Made by a program: the position numbers and the translations under genes. The notes beneath the pieces were generated by a model. The model was given only the letters and a program-made list of their open reading frames with translations. It did no database searches and was not told the DNA's origin. From Icerya purchasi (lineage: Eukaryota; Arthropoda; Insecta; Hemiptera; Monophlebidae), in assembly GCA_039619475.1 (NCBI GenBank), contig CM077115.1, positions 181,690,106 through 181,754,105 on the forward strand: a stretch of DNA of 64,000 bases, given 5' to 3'. This document shows, one piece after another, positions 47,448 through 58,130 of this stretch (the first letter of the stretch is position 1; every line of letters starts with the position of its first letter).

Positions 47448-48509
47448 CTAGTGGAGTTTGCTCGGCGTTTGGAGCCAAAGGGTGTTCCAGTAGTTTTTGA
47501 CTGTGTTGCTTATCACCATTTTAGCTTCATGAGGTGTCATAAGTACTTCAGGCGGGCAATCTTGTGTCGTCGCGGTTCTTGCAGCTTGGTCCGCCAATTC
47601 ATTTCCTTGGATTCCTGTATGCGCCGGAGTCCACACAAGGCTGACCTGTATATGCTTTAATTGGAGCTGGTCCAATTTTAGGTGGATGCGTTGTATGATA
47701 GGGTTTTCGGTAAACTGATTTTGGATGGCTCTTAAGCAGGACAACGAGTTAGTAAATATGGTACAGTTTGTTGCGTCTTGGCGCAGTAGGATTAGTTCTA
47801 GAGTATGGAGAATCGCCTTAGCCTCACAGGTGAAAATTGAATTATTGTCGTGCGTTCGTTGTGCTGCTAACGTGATAGAGTCAGAGACTATAGCGTAACC
47901 TGTTTTGCCGTTGAGAATTGAACCGTCTGTATAGTATTCCGTGCATGGCTGAAATTTTTCGCGTATTTCAAGGAAAAGTAATCTAAACGTCTCTGAGCTT
48001 GTGATTACTTTCTCGTGCTCACTTAGATCAACATTTATTGTCAGATTGGGTTGGCACCACGGGGATAGGAACCCTAGCGATCGTTCATAAACCGTTTCGA
48101 GTTCTGCTGTGTATCTGGCTATCCGCGATCTGAGTGGTTCTGCTGCCGAATAGTCGGGGTCGATATTGTGCACAGGGACCTTGAAGATACTGTCATAAGC
48201 TGGATTGTCCGGTGTCGAGGAGATTGTCACCGCATATTTTAAGCAGAGCTCTTTTCTTCTGATAACCAGTGGCAGTTCGTTGGCTTCTGCGAGTAAACTA
48301 TTGACTGGACTCGTTCTGAACGCTCCTAAGCAGATACGGCATGCGGAATTGACAACCGGTTGCAGAGTGTCCAAGAGTGATTTCTTGGCTGCATCATATA
48401 TGATGGCACCGTAATCGAGCACGGATCGGATAAGACTGCGGTAGACTTTTAATAGCGCTTTCGTGCTACTTCCCCACTGTTTGTTGGCGAGAATTTTGAG
48501 TATACGCAA
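47448..48509 (-). pseudogene. I-like LINE RT thumb and RNase H domain
   Basis: 353 residues open. Residues 10-90 (NKQWGSSTKALLKVYRSLIR, then LDYGAIIYDAAKKSLLDTLQ) are the RT connection. RNase H occupies about 188-312: YYTDGS (Asp195), CEAKAI (Glu229), FTNSLS at the position usually TDS (Asn254 in place of the catalytic Asp) and WTPAHTGIQGNELADQAA (Asp307). The Asp-to-Asn change should abolish RNase H cleavage, needed to remove the RNA template. The frame ends LQTPSKLH with a TAG; the protein resumes after a shift at an A6 run near 47440. Confidence 0.9.
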
Positions 48510-48589
48510 TCGGTCAAGGCAATTCTTCTTTAACGCTTTGATGTGAATTTTCCACGAGAGCTTTCGGTCGATCTCGAGGCCCAGGATTT

Positions 48590-49438
48590 TTATTGAGTCC
48601 TTTTTTTTAAGACTTGGTCATTTAGATACAGTTGGTAGTTCCTCGCTTCGGCTTGTTTCTGGCTGCCTATTATCATGTACTCCGACTTGGTGGCCGAGAA
48701 CTTTAGACCGCATTTGGCGGCCCATGTTTGGAGGTCTACAAGAGCTTTTTGAACGATGTGGAAGGTGAATTCAATATTTTTCCTCCAGCATGATATCGTG
48801 AGGTCGTCAACGAAGAGTCGTCCCCGCAACGGAGATCTTAAGATTCTAAGCGCATGATTAATTGTCACGATGAACAGGACGACACTTAGCACAGATCCCT
48901 GGGGAAGCCCATTGATGAAGACCAATTTGGACAGGATTCCCTGGATCCGGACTCTCATGCATCGGCGATTGAGGAAGTTGTTCATAAAGGCGATGATGTT
49001 GCCAGTAAAATTCAGTGACCGCATAATACTGATTACTTCAGGAATCGAGGTTGTTTCGTAGGCCTTTTCGATATCCAACGATACCAATAGGAGATGCGCT
49101 TGGTCCGCCAAGGCGTCGCACATATCAGCTTCGATGCTTGCTAGGTGGTCAGTCGTTGATCTAAAGTTGCGGGAACCAAACTGATGTGGTGCAAGCAGTT
49201 CTTCTTTTTCCAGACGCCATCTTAGACGACGACATACCATCTTTTCCCAAACTTTACAGAGGTTGCATGTAAGTGAAATCGGTCTGTAGTTGGAGGTATG
49301 GGAGCGATCTTTGCTCGGTTTGTGTATTGGTATAATAGTTCCTTCCTTCCATTGATCGGGGAAAGTCTGCGTAAACCAGAGGTAATTAAAAACTGCCAAA
49401 AGGTATTCCAGGTAGTCGTGGGGAAGATTCTTGATCAT
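48590..49438 (-). pseudogene. I-like LINE reverse transcriptase domain
   Basis: 282 residues open. Motifs: FPDQWKEGTIIPIHKPSKDR, NYRPISLTCNLCKVWEKMV, HQFGSRNFRSTTDHLASIEA, SLDIEKAYETTSI (motif A), INGLPQGSVLSVVLFIVTIN (motif B) and RLFVDDLTIS (catalytic FVDD, which keeps both Asp). Then WAAKCGLKFSATKSEYMIIG. It would synthesise cDNA at the nicked target. The frame breaks at an A8 run (T8 on the plus strand, 48601-48608); the next frame continues SIKILGLEIDRKLSWKIHIK. The first Met is internal to the domain, so the open frame is not the true protein start. Confidence 0.9.
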
Positions 49439-49540
49439 CGCGTTCGGGATGCCATCCGGTCCAGGGCTGGAATTTCGGGTCTTCGCGATGGCGTGTAACA
49501 GTTCGGCAAGAGAGAACGGATTATTATAAAATATTTTTTC

Positions 49541-49570
49541 ATTATTTTATAACCGGGCAATTAGTAAAGG

Positions 49571-49609
<39 letters not shown>

Positions 49610-50097
49610 CGCATTTATTTAAAGAAAAAAGCACCCCCATAAAAAAATACATATTTATGAAATCCTATATTCAAAACCGGTCGATACCGTTCAGTAATTG
49701 TTCCGAGATAGAAGCTCGATTAAATATATATTTTAATTTTTAGAATTGAAAAAGCACACAATCATTGCAAATGTCAAGAGCATTCCGAATCTAGCACTAA
49801 GCGAACTTTCTACTTTTCCGGCTTAATTGTTAGCTTTTAAATCGTATTTGGGGTTTACAGCTTTCCATCGTTTCGGACCAGACGTAAATTTTCCATCTGT
49901 CCAGTTTGCGAATTTATCTGCTGTCCAAACGGTTTACGTCCGATGTAGGAATTTCGAACTCATTGGAATAAATTTTTGGAAAGTTGGTCCGCTGGACAGC
50001 GGTCTATTTGAAAAACTTTATCCTACGTCGCGGATATTAGTATTTATTATAATAGCGATAATACGTAAACCACCCATTTCCTTGTGTTTTATATATG
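49541..50097. other. Unassigned; (AT)n at 49572-49607
   Basis: An (AT)n microsatellite follows the LINE's truncated 5' end. The frame 49827-50105 has no recognised motif. Confidence 0.5.
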
Positions 50098-50335
50098 TTG
50101 ATTAATAACAAACACGGACTGTTTTTAGGCAATATTTTAATTACATTTGAAATAAATTGCGACATGTTTCGGCACCAAAGTCGCCGTAATCATACAATAG
50201 AATGTTTAATAAGTAAAACTTTTACTTAATCAACATTGTATTGCGTGATTTTTCGTCGCGAAACATTTCGCGAATTTATTTCAAATGTAATTAAAATATT
50301 TCCTAAAAACAGTTCGTATTTATTATTAGTATTTA
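50098..50335. mobile_element. Fold-back element, Penelope/hammerhead type, copy 2
   Basis: Two arms (about 50101-50208 and 50230-50331) are inverted copies sharing CCTAAAAACAG, AATATTTTAATTACATTTGA and AATAAATT with the end ACATGTTTCGGC. On the minus strand the left arm reads TGATTAC, a stem GGCGAC/GTGCC and GAAAC, a degenerate hammerhead core. Same family as 18134-18326 (shared ATTGTATTGCGTGATT). Length about 235 bp, no coding content. Confidence 0.65.
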
Positions 50336-53300
50336 TGTCTTCTGAGCTAATTTTTTTTTTTTTTCTTTATATTTTCAGAACGAGTTTCTTTCATTAAGCG
50401 TTGACAAGTTTGAAGTGCTCTTACCGTTATTGTATATTAGTTTATTAACGATCGGTTTGTTAGTTATTCGCGTATGTTTAATATGTAAGAAACAATTTTA
50501 CAAATTGACGTGTCTACACAACTTCTTTTTTCTCGGTAGTGGTGTAAAAAAATTATTGTTTCACCAACTGAATATGCGAGCAGCAGAGATCGGTTAAGAA
50601 AACCCTACTTTTCTCGTATTGAACGAATCTTTCTGTAAAACGTTCGGTTGTAAAAGACAACATTTGAAACTTTCTAAAGAACTAAAAATATGACTAAAAT
50701 GCGCTTGTAGACATGTTCATTTAACTTTTTTTTTTTCAATATTCCAAACTGGTTCGCGAATCATTTTTCTAATACGTAAGTGGAGATGTATGGAAACTGC
50801 CACGACGTTTTAAATTTATTCCTTTTTTGTTTTAGCCGAAACCCGACTGGACGCCATTTTTAAGGTATACCAACTCACCCGTTATAACGACGCCTCCTGG
50901 CTTAACGTCATTACAGATCACACATTCTATACTAAAAAGAAGATGAAATGAACAACGAGTTGTAGGGGGGGGGGGGGGGGGGGGGAATCATTACCACCCG
51001 GAAAAAACCGTTCGGAACGGCACGCGAGTGGTTGGTTATGAATCTCGGCAATTTTTTCGAGAATTAGGCCGATTGCGCGAGTCTCTGCCTACGGTGTTAG
51101 TAAAAACCTCGACAATGGTGTCCGGCAAACCTGGGGGGGGGGATCTGTAAAGGACACTAATGAGCCTTTTTGGGATATATCATGTGCCGCGCTAGATAAA
51201 TTTGACAATTATGCGCCTGCGGTGGAGCAGTCAACATTCGGTATTTGAGTGTGTAACGTCTGAAGTTACGATAGGCGGAAATATGCGTGCTATTAGCCGG
51301 TTGCTGAACATGGTCTATTAAAGGAGGACGGTTTTCCGCGAACTGATATCGCATCTGTGGACAAAATAACCGCGATCAGATATCCGAGCAGCAGAGTCGT
51401 CGAGTAGACGTACAGACGTCATCGAGCGGACCGAGTTATACGGATGCATAGAGCTTAAACAACAGCGAGCTTGTGATTCATTGCACCGCCCATATAGAAC
51501 GCCGCTACGAAAGACATTTACTGCTAAACGAGAAATGGATATGGGTCGCCGACGGCTCTGAACAGTGGTAGATTTGTTGCCATTCGCAAGACTTTGCTCC
51601 GGTAAATGTCTGCCTATAATATGAGAGAGTTGGGCACAGAAAGCCGAACTAACCTATCGGTTAGCCATATATCTTAAGCGGAACCGGGCCACGCTGGACA
51701 CACTGAGATTGCATATTATATAAGCGGCGTCAGCGAAATTTATTGCTTCCAATATTCCGACTGAGCAGAAATAACAATGGATAAGATCGATTTGCTGCTT
51801 GAATTGTGCGCGCACCAGTCCTCTCCTTATACATATTCGGGACCGGGTCAGCTTTTTATCTTTATTCCATTTTATCTGTATTATTTACTCTGTTCCTTTT
51901 CCGTCTTTTATTGCCTTCGCTCTGATCGCGTTTCGTTCACTTTTCGTTTCGTGATGTGCCATTTCGTATTGCATTTTTAAATTCATTCGACATATTCCTC
52001 TTCCGCGCTCTACCGAGAAAACATGAAATACTGCGTCTAGCAACTCGCACCGTTCCACCGACCATTTAAATATGCTCGTCCAACTCCGACAGAAACTTTA
52101 TACGTTCCAATATTTCTACATTATACAATTACCGGTAAACAGACTAGTCGCCTCCCCCCCCGCGCCACCTCTTCTGCTCTCGCGATGCCCCACCCCGAAC
52201 AGCGCCGAATCTAATAAATTCTGCTTTCAATATTGTCCGCTTAAAATTCACTTATCTCGCCGTTTTGCTCGTAATTCCGTTCCAGGCTCATACATATACC
52301 GATGAATCTCTACTTTCAACTATTTATTGAATACGGTCTGCTCTACAGCATTGTCTGTCCTTAAAAAAATTCCACTGGAAAGTTAGCGAATAAAAGGAAA
52401 AATTCGAAAAATAAAACATAACGATCGGTCAATTTAATGTCCACAGTTGACGTGACCGAAATTACAAGTCCATTTATATATCAAATCGGAGCAAATATTT
52501 CATTATTATTATTATTATCTACAGGCAAAACCACAATTGCACATACATATGTGGTCTGATACAAATTTAAACGTTAAAAAGTGACAAAGCTGAAAGCTAT
52601 GAGTACTTATAACTATAAATATAAACATGATTTCCGAATTAAACATTACTTGAAAACTATAGTTAGTAATGGTAGCAAAATACAAATGAAAAGGGAGATA
52701 TGTATATATATATATATAGGTGTATGTAAAAAAATAAAATAAAAAAACGAAAACAATAACTTAGAAAATGAAGAGGAGAAAAGGGTATATCACTTCTGAA
52801 TTTAAAATACGATTACAATAAAATGTGATAAACTAGTATACTAAAATTTTACAAGTTGATATACTAATACAAGTTTAAGCACCATAACTAGATACATAAA
52901 AATAATCATGTAGAAAAACACATTTTCCTATATACACACAGTTATTCACTATTAGACATCTTCAAAGATCTCTATATATGTTTATTTAACAGAAAATAAT
53001 CATATATACATCAAATCAAATCAAACCAACTTCAACAGTTCCATCACTTATGTTTTCAATCTTAAAACACCTAAATATTCTCATAACTCTAGTCATGTTT
53101 TCACAATTACGTGCCCATGATGGGATATACCGACAGAGAAACACACACCCATACATGAATGAATATACATTTTCATGTACACACAAACGCACACACGGTG
53201 AAACAAACAAACAAATACACAACTCAAACTCACCACTGCATACATATCTCTCTCTAGGGCTAGATGTTAAGAAATAAATAATAATAAAAATTAAAATTAA

Positions 53301-53429
53301 AAATAAGTTAAATAGTAATTTTAATAGCTGGCAGAATTGTAACAGGAAAATATCTGTATGGAGAACAACAATCCTAATATATATGTCTGATAGTACTATT
53401 CTCTCAATTCGTTCTCTTACCTCCACTCT
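50336..53429. other. Unassigned, with a 21-base G run and a CpG-rich part
   Basis: Includes a G-run at 50965-50985, another at about 51132-51140, and a CG-rich stretch at 51000-51760. 52500-53000 is AT-rich with short TA repeats. Frames here (51157-51354, 52072-52305, 53016-53426) show no family motif. Confidence 0.45.
50965..50985 (+). repeat. Poly(G) tract, 21 bases
   Basis: An uninterrupted run of 21 G, preceded by TTGTA and followed by AATCATT. Prone to slippage and able to form a G-quadruplex. Confidence 0.9.
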
Positions 53430-54075
53430 GCAGTCATCCAGTTCTATTCTTATTGATTTTTTATAGATCCCCGGTCATTTCGGAATTGACGGCAATGACG
53501 CAGCTGATTCATTGGCTCGTTCTGCTGGTCGCCTTGATTCATTCCTCAACTATTTCTCTTCTTCAAATATCCTTTCCTTATCCACCTCTAATCACGCCAG
53601 ACTTTGTCGGGATACTTATCCCTCCTTATTTTCTAATCGTCATACGCATTACCGTTTTATTCAGCCGATTCCTCGTTCCCTGTCTTAGTTCCGTTCTATT
53701 CCTTTTGGTGGTCGCTCTTCTATTTTCTCCCTAATTCGTCTCCTCTCGCTTTCAATTTGCTTTGTCGCCTTCTCCTTATTGTTCTCTTCACGATTGTGAT
53801 CCTCCTTATATATGTGATGCTGATCACATTTTCTTCGAGTATCCTAGCTCTTCGTAATGAACGTTCCCTTTTATACGGCCAGCTCTTGTCATTAGGTCTC
53901 CCTACTCCCTATAATGCTTCATTTATCCTCTCCTTTCCTTCATCTTCTGTGGTACCTGCACAGTTGTCCTTTGTTGCGTCCGTTTCGGACCGCCTAGCTA
54001 TTTAGTTTTTAAGCTTAGCTTTTCCTGTTGTTGAGTCAAAGCCGCTGGCGCGCCCAAAAAAAAAAAAAAATAAAT
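53430..54075 (+). pseudogene. PY-family LINE, RNase H and zinc end, copy I
   Basis: IPGHFGIDGNDAADSLARSA (about 53468-53527) is the last RNase H block, preceded by a stop in place of the usual Trp. After a long T/C-rich, Ser/Phe/Leu-rich stretch comes CDADHIFFEYPSSS (about 53814-53855), the zinc motif with its last Cys changed to Tyr. The 3' end has GTTGAGTCAAAGCCGCTGGC and a long A-run (54056-54070), as in copy A. RT absent. Confidence 0.75.
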
Positions 54076-54239
54076 AGAGATTAGATATAATAATAATAAT
54101 AATAAGGAAATGTCTAGTAATAAAAATAACGCGCAAGGGTTGTACTCTATAACATAATTGGTCATGACTATAAAGTTACCTAGTAAATAGGCAGGGTTTC
54201 ATATTAATAGATGGTGTATATGTATATATATGTGATATC

Positions 54240-55745
54240 TGTGCAAGGAGTAATTGCAATAAATAAATCTGCAAAAGAAAAGAAACGGGAGCTTAACGAA
54301 ACGATAGAAATACAATCAAAGTTAGAAAATTACCGGCTACTCTTACTGGAAACGAAATTGAATAGTTTTCTGCTGCATTTATAATTTGCATTAGATGTTG
54401 TTTTAAGGTAAGGACAAGGAATTAAATAATTAAGTACTACCCGTATAAAGAGCCCGAAAACGTACGTGGTATTTATATTAAGTGATTTCGCTCTCTTCTG
54501 ATTAAATTGTCTAGTTATACCTTGTTTCCACAAGATGTTGAATTCGGGTTCGTTCTTTAAAACAAATAAACGATGTGTTTCATGCTGTTCGGAAAGCGAT
54601 AGCAATCTACTGTGCCCTGAAACTTCATAGTTCCTATTACATGCTGCTAATATACGTTTTTATAATGGTTTACTTGCTTTAAATGATACCCAGCAATATG
54701 ACCCCAGTGTATGATTCCGTAGGTATTTAGCGCAGGTTGATATAATACTAAATATATATTTGACAGAGATGTGCAGTATTACAAATTCTTAACCTTCTTA
54801 GCTTAGAAGCAAGATATTGAAGATGTTTACTACACAACAATTTGCAGCCTAGAGTCACTCTAAGATATGTTAATGTCATAAACTCTTTCTAGTAAGATAT
54901 TATTTTTCCAAAAGTGATTGCTAGATTATCCCAAATGGTCTGGGACAAGTTAACTGTATATCACAAATTTAGTTTTATTTAAATTTACCTTAAGGTGACT
55001 GTCATTTATCCGGTTCTTAATTTTAATTAGATCTGTCTGTGTAAATTGTTGTAAAAGGTTGCGATCACGAATTCTCACACTATAGGAGGGCAGTGTCGTC
55101 TGCATAGCAAAATATTTTACCAGTTATTTCTAGATTGCACAAATCGTTTATGTAAATGACAAATAATAAAGGGCTCATCTCTGGGGCACCCCATACTGCT
55201 GCATTATATGATCACTAAGTTCATTGTGAATTTTTGTAGCGTATGTTTTTTTAGTCAGATAGGACTTAAGCCAATTATGCATATTACCGCAAAATCCGCA
55301 ACTGTACAATTTACTTAAAAGAACGTTGGGCAACATCAAAAACGCCTTTTTAAGATCCAGTTGTACCGCTGCAATAGAATCACCAGCTTTTAAATGTCTG
55401 GCTATAAAGGAGCAATGATCAAAAACTGCATCGTCAGTGCGTCTACCAGGTAGAAAACCATACTGATTTTTACTGAAAAAATCATTCCTCTGTAAAAAAA
55501 AAGTCAGCATTATACAAATATTTTTGCAATTTTAGGGATCGATCGATAATTGGAAATAACGGTTTTATCGCCAGATTTAAAAATAGGCGTTATAATACCT
55601 AATTTTAATACTTCGAGAAATTTCCCAATTTTAGTTGACCGGTTAAATAGGTACGTTAACGGCCTGATAAAAAAAGACATGTTTTCTTTTAGCAGAATAC
55701 CGGATAGACCGTCTGATCCAAACGAAACTTTATTTGGTATAGAGA
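54240..55745 (-). pseudogene. Non-LTR retrotransposon RT remnant (jockey/CR1-like, antisense)
   Basis: Minus-strand order: SFGSDGLSGILLKENMSFFI (about 55660-55730), VISNYRSI-like entry, NQYGFLPGRRTDDAVFDHCS (about 55400-55460), AAVQLDLKKAFLMLPNVLLS (motif A, 55310-55370), YGVPQR (start of motif B, 55175-55195) and, after a shift, FVIYINDLCNLEITGKIFCY followed by ADDTAL (catalytic YADD, about 55092-55112), then NDSHLKVNLNKTKFVIYS. The 3' part to about 54240 is full of stops. Different from the I-like and PY LINEs: no RNase H block is visible. Confidence 0.8.
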
Positions 55746-55883
55746 AAATTCCAGAATAATAATGATAATTTTAATTCAGTTCAGTTTAATTTATTCAATT
55801 TATCTGATTAACAATTCTACATATAAATTAAATTTACACCGCGCATGCTCATTAGTGCTCGAGCAGTGTGGATAATACTAATC

Positions 55884-55922
<39 letters not shown>

Positions 55923-56473
55923 TCAAATCGCTTTATTAATATTATTATTATCACTGTACAATTTCAATTTATGGACATATTTGCACGAGTGATGGAATTT
56001 TATGTAAACAATAAAAATTTCTTAAAAAGAAATAGTGAAAAAATAGATAAACTTCAACAACTAAATACAGAAAAAAAAGAAACAGAAAAACGATAGACTT
56101 TTTTCTTAAACTCAATAATGCGTATCGTATAGGAACTTTTTTTTTTTTTTTTTTTTTATATAATACAATGTACATTTTAACAAAGACTGGACAAAAGAAA
56201 GAAAACTTGCTTATGAAAAGAACCAGGTAAATGAGTTATTAACTGTTTTCGTGGAAGCAAAGGAAAATATGGAAATGATTTTAGGTAAGAATGTAACGAA
56301 TTAAATTTAATTGAGGCCTGCTGGGTAAATTGCATTCTCATGTGATGTTTTTTTTTGTAGTTTGGTATGTTTGCATGAAGATTATTAGAGGATTTTAGTT
56401 AGTCCTTTCTGGTATGCAATAGAGAAAATAAATGTAACTGAAATCCATACCGGTTTCTTAACACTTGCAAATA
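55746..56473. other. Unassigned; (AAT)n at 55887-55921 and T-run at 56139-56157
   Basis: Short AT-rich segment with an (AAT)n microsatellite; the frame 55845-56096 runs through it and is not a gene. No family recognised. Confidence 0.5.
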
Positions 56474-57795
56474 TACACCCTGTCAAGAAAGTATCGGGAA
56501 TTGTTAAATAAAACGAACAATTTTTAATTTTCATCCAAATTTATTTTGTCACCTTCAAAATAACATCCATTCGAAGCGATGCACATATGCCAACGCTTTT
56601 TCCACTCGGCAAAGCACTTCTGATAGGCGGTTTCCGGGATGGCCTTTAGCTCTCGCGTCGCATTCGTCTTGATGTCATCAATCGATTCGAAGCGCATTCC
56701 CCGTAGCGGAAATTTGAGTTTTGAGAATAGGAAGAAGTCGCAGGGTGCTAAATCTGGTGAATACGGCGGTTGTTCGATGATATTTACCGAGTGTTTGGCC
56801 AAAAACTCATTCACAATTATGGCTTTGTGAGACGGCGCATTATCGTGATGGAGAATCCAAGAATTGTCGACCCACAAATCGTTATGTTTACGACGGATAG
56901 CCTCTCTCAAACGTCTCAAAACACTTAAGTAAAACTCTTTGGTGACTGTCTGTCCGGCTGGCACATATTCATAGTGTACCACGCCTCGAATATCGAAGAA
57001 AACAATCAACATGATCTTCACTTTCGATCGGCTTTGGCGAGGTTTTTTCGGCTTTGGCGCGCCAATTGGCCGCCATTCGGACGATTGCTGGTTCGTAAGC
57101 GTGTCGTACTCGTACACCCATGTCTCGTCACCAGTAATTATCTTTTCCAAGAAGGTAGGATCCAAATTGGCTCGATCCAGCATGTCTGCAGCTACCTGTT
57201 CTCGGTACTTTTTTTGAAAGAAATTCAGGTCTTTCGGAACAAGCCGAGCCGCAACGCGTTGCATACCCAATTTTTCGTGCACAATCGTACGTACGCTCTC
57301 GTGTGACATGCCCAATCCATGAGCCATCTCTCTCAAGCTCACATGACAATTTTCAGCAACGATTTCCTTGATTTTATCGACGTTATCATCGGTCACACTC
57401 GTTGAAGGCCGTCCAGAGCGAGGCATGTCTTCGACCGTCTCCCGACCATCCTTGAACGCTCTGTACCACTCGTAAACCCGCGTTTTTGATAAAGCAGATT
57501 CACCAAAAGCCTTCTGTAACATTTTCAGTGTATCGGCACAAGAAATTTCGTTCGAAACACAGAATTTAACACAAGTACGTTGTTCAATATTTTCACTCAT
57601 TGTAAAACTTCGACAAAACACTTCAAGGTCGACTGATTTTAACAGCTGCTGTAAACACACTGGTTGACAGATCGCGCTAAAAATAGGCATCATAATACAA
57701 AACAGTTGTACCAACCTGGAAAAAAAAAATTATCTGCCTAGCTATTACCCGGGAGATTTAAATTGACAATTCCCGATACTTTCTTGACAGGGGTA
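56474..57795 (-). mobile_element. Intact mariner element (DD34D)
   Basis: Inverted repeats CCCTGTCAAGAAAGTATCGG plus GAATTGT are identical over 27 bp at both ends (56478-56504 and 57766-57792). TA lies just outside each end (56474-56475, 57794-57795), the target duplication typical of Tc1/mariner. The total of about 1.32 kb is close to the usual 1.3 kb, and it encodes one uninterrupted transposase on the minus strand. Identical ends and an unbroken frame point to recent insertion. Left and right ends differ by one base outside the repeat (CA versus C next to TA). Confidence 0.95.
56524..57600 (-). CDS. Mariner transposase, intact
   Basis: The product cuts the element out at its inverted repeats and inserts it at TA. 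358 residues from the ATG at 57598-57600 (MSENIEQRTCVKFCVSNEIS); the frame is open 38 codons further upstream, but this start gives the family's usual size (about 345-350) and N-terminus. Residues 1-110 form the paired helix-turn-helix DNA-binding region, with SGRPSTS as the linker. The catalytic triad is Asp158 (TGDETWVYEYD), Asp253 (HHDNAPSH) and Asp288 (YSPDLAPCDFF), with 34 residues between the last two, the mariner signature. The WVPHEL-type motif is ARLVPKDL. No stop, frameshift or missing catalytic residue, so activity is possible. Subfamily not determined. Confidence 0.93.
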   Translation of the reverse strand: MSENIEQRTCVKFCVSNEISCADTLKMLQKAFGESALSKTRVYEWYRAFKDGRETVEDMPRSGRPSTSVTDDNVDKIKEIVAENCHVSLREMAHGLGMSHESVRTIVHEKLGMQRVAARLVPKDLNFFQKKYREQVAADMLDRANLDPTFLEKIITGDETWVYEYDTLTNQQSSEWRPIGAPKPKKPRQSRSKVKIMLIVFFDIRGVVHYEYVPAGQTVTKEFYLSVLRRLREAIRRKHNDLWVDNSWILHHDNAPSHKAIIVNEFLAKHSVNIIEQPPYSPDLAPCDFFLFSKLKFPLRGMRFESIDDIKTNATRELKAIPETAYQKCFAEWKKRWHMCIASNGCYFEGDKINLDEN

Positions 57796-58130
57796 AAATA
57801 AATAATTACCACCGGATAACAAACAGAAATATTTATAAATATAAATTAACTATAATAAATTAAAAGAAATACCTCAATTTGAGGAAACAACGTTTTCAGG
57901 CATAGCCCATCATCAGCTAACAGTATAGTGTGAACTCAATTAAAACTAAAGAGACACACAGCAGCAATATTTAATTCTATTTAAGTGCACTCTGTATTGT
58001 TAACTGATGATGGCCTATACCTGAAAACTTTGTTTCCTTAAATTCAGGTATTTATTTTAATTTATTTAGATAGAAATTAATTTACACTTATTTTCGCTTG
58101 TTATCGTGGTATTTATTTACTTTATATTTA
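57796..58130. mobile_element. Fold-back element with hammerhead-like cores in both arms, copy 3
   Basis: The left arm (about 57796-57930) and right arm (about 57990-58130) are inverted copies. On the minus strand the left arm carries CTGATGA (57910-57916), a stem GGGC/GCCT with a 3-base loop, and GAAAAC (57892-57897). On the plus strand the right arm carries CTGATGA (58004-58010), a weaker stem and GAAAAC (58023-58028). CUGAUGA…GAAA is the conserved core of hammerhead ribozymes, known in Penelope-like retroelements. Shared flank: TTTGTTTCCT…AGGTATTT. The spacer (57931-57989) has no coding content. The left arm is cut off by the mariner's right end. Confidence 0.65.

Larger units (their letters stand above)
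46959..49540 (-). mobile_element. I-like non-LTR retrotransposon, 5' truncated
   Basis: The best preserved LINE here. In sense order: the end of the RT fingers (SLAELLHAIAKTRNSSPGPD, about 49450-49510), the RT (49438-48590), thumb and RNase H (48509-47448), a C-terminal zinc region (47421-47137) and a 3' UTR with GTCGCTAATGACCTTGTAG followed by (TAAA)n. Only a few frameshifts and stops separate the parts, so it is younger than most relics in the window. Endonuclease and ORF1 are missing. The RT + RNase H + zinc layout places it in the I group in the wide sense. Confidence 0.9.

Noticed and set aside
47146..49498. Plus-strand frames inside the I-like LINE
   Set aside because: Antisense shadows of the RT and RNase H reading frames.
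56639..57349. Plus-strand and alternative minus-strand frames inside the mariner
   Set aside because: Shadows of the transposase gene.
57601..57714. N-terminal extension of the mariner transposase
   Set aside because: Open, but the ATG at 57598-57600 gives the family's usual N-terminus and length; the extension is 5' UTR-like.
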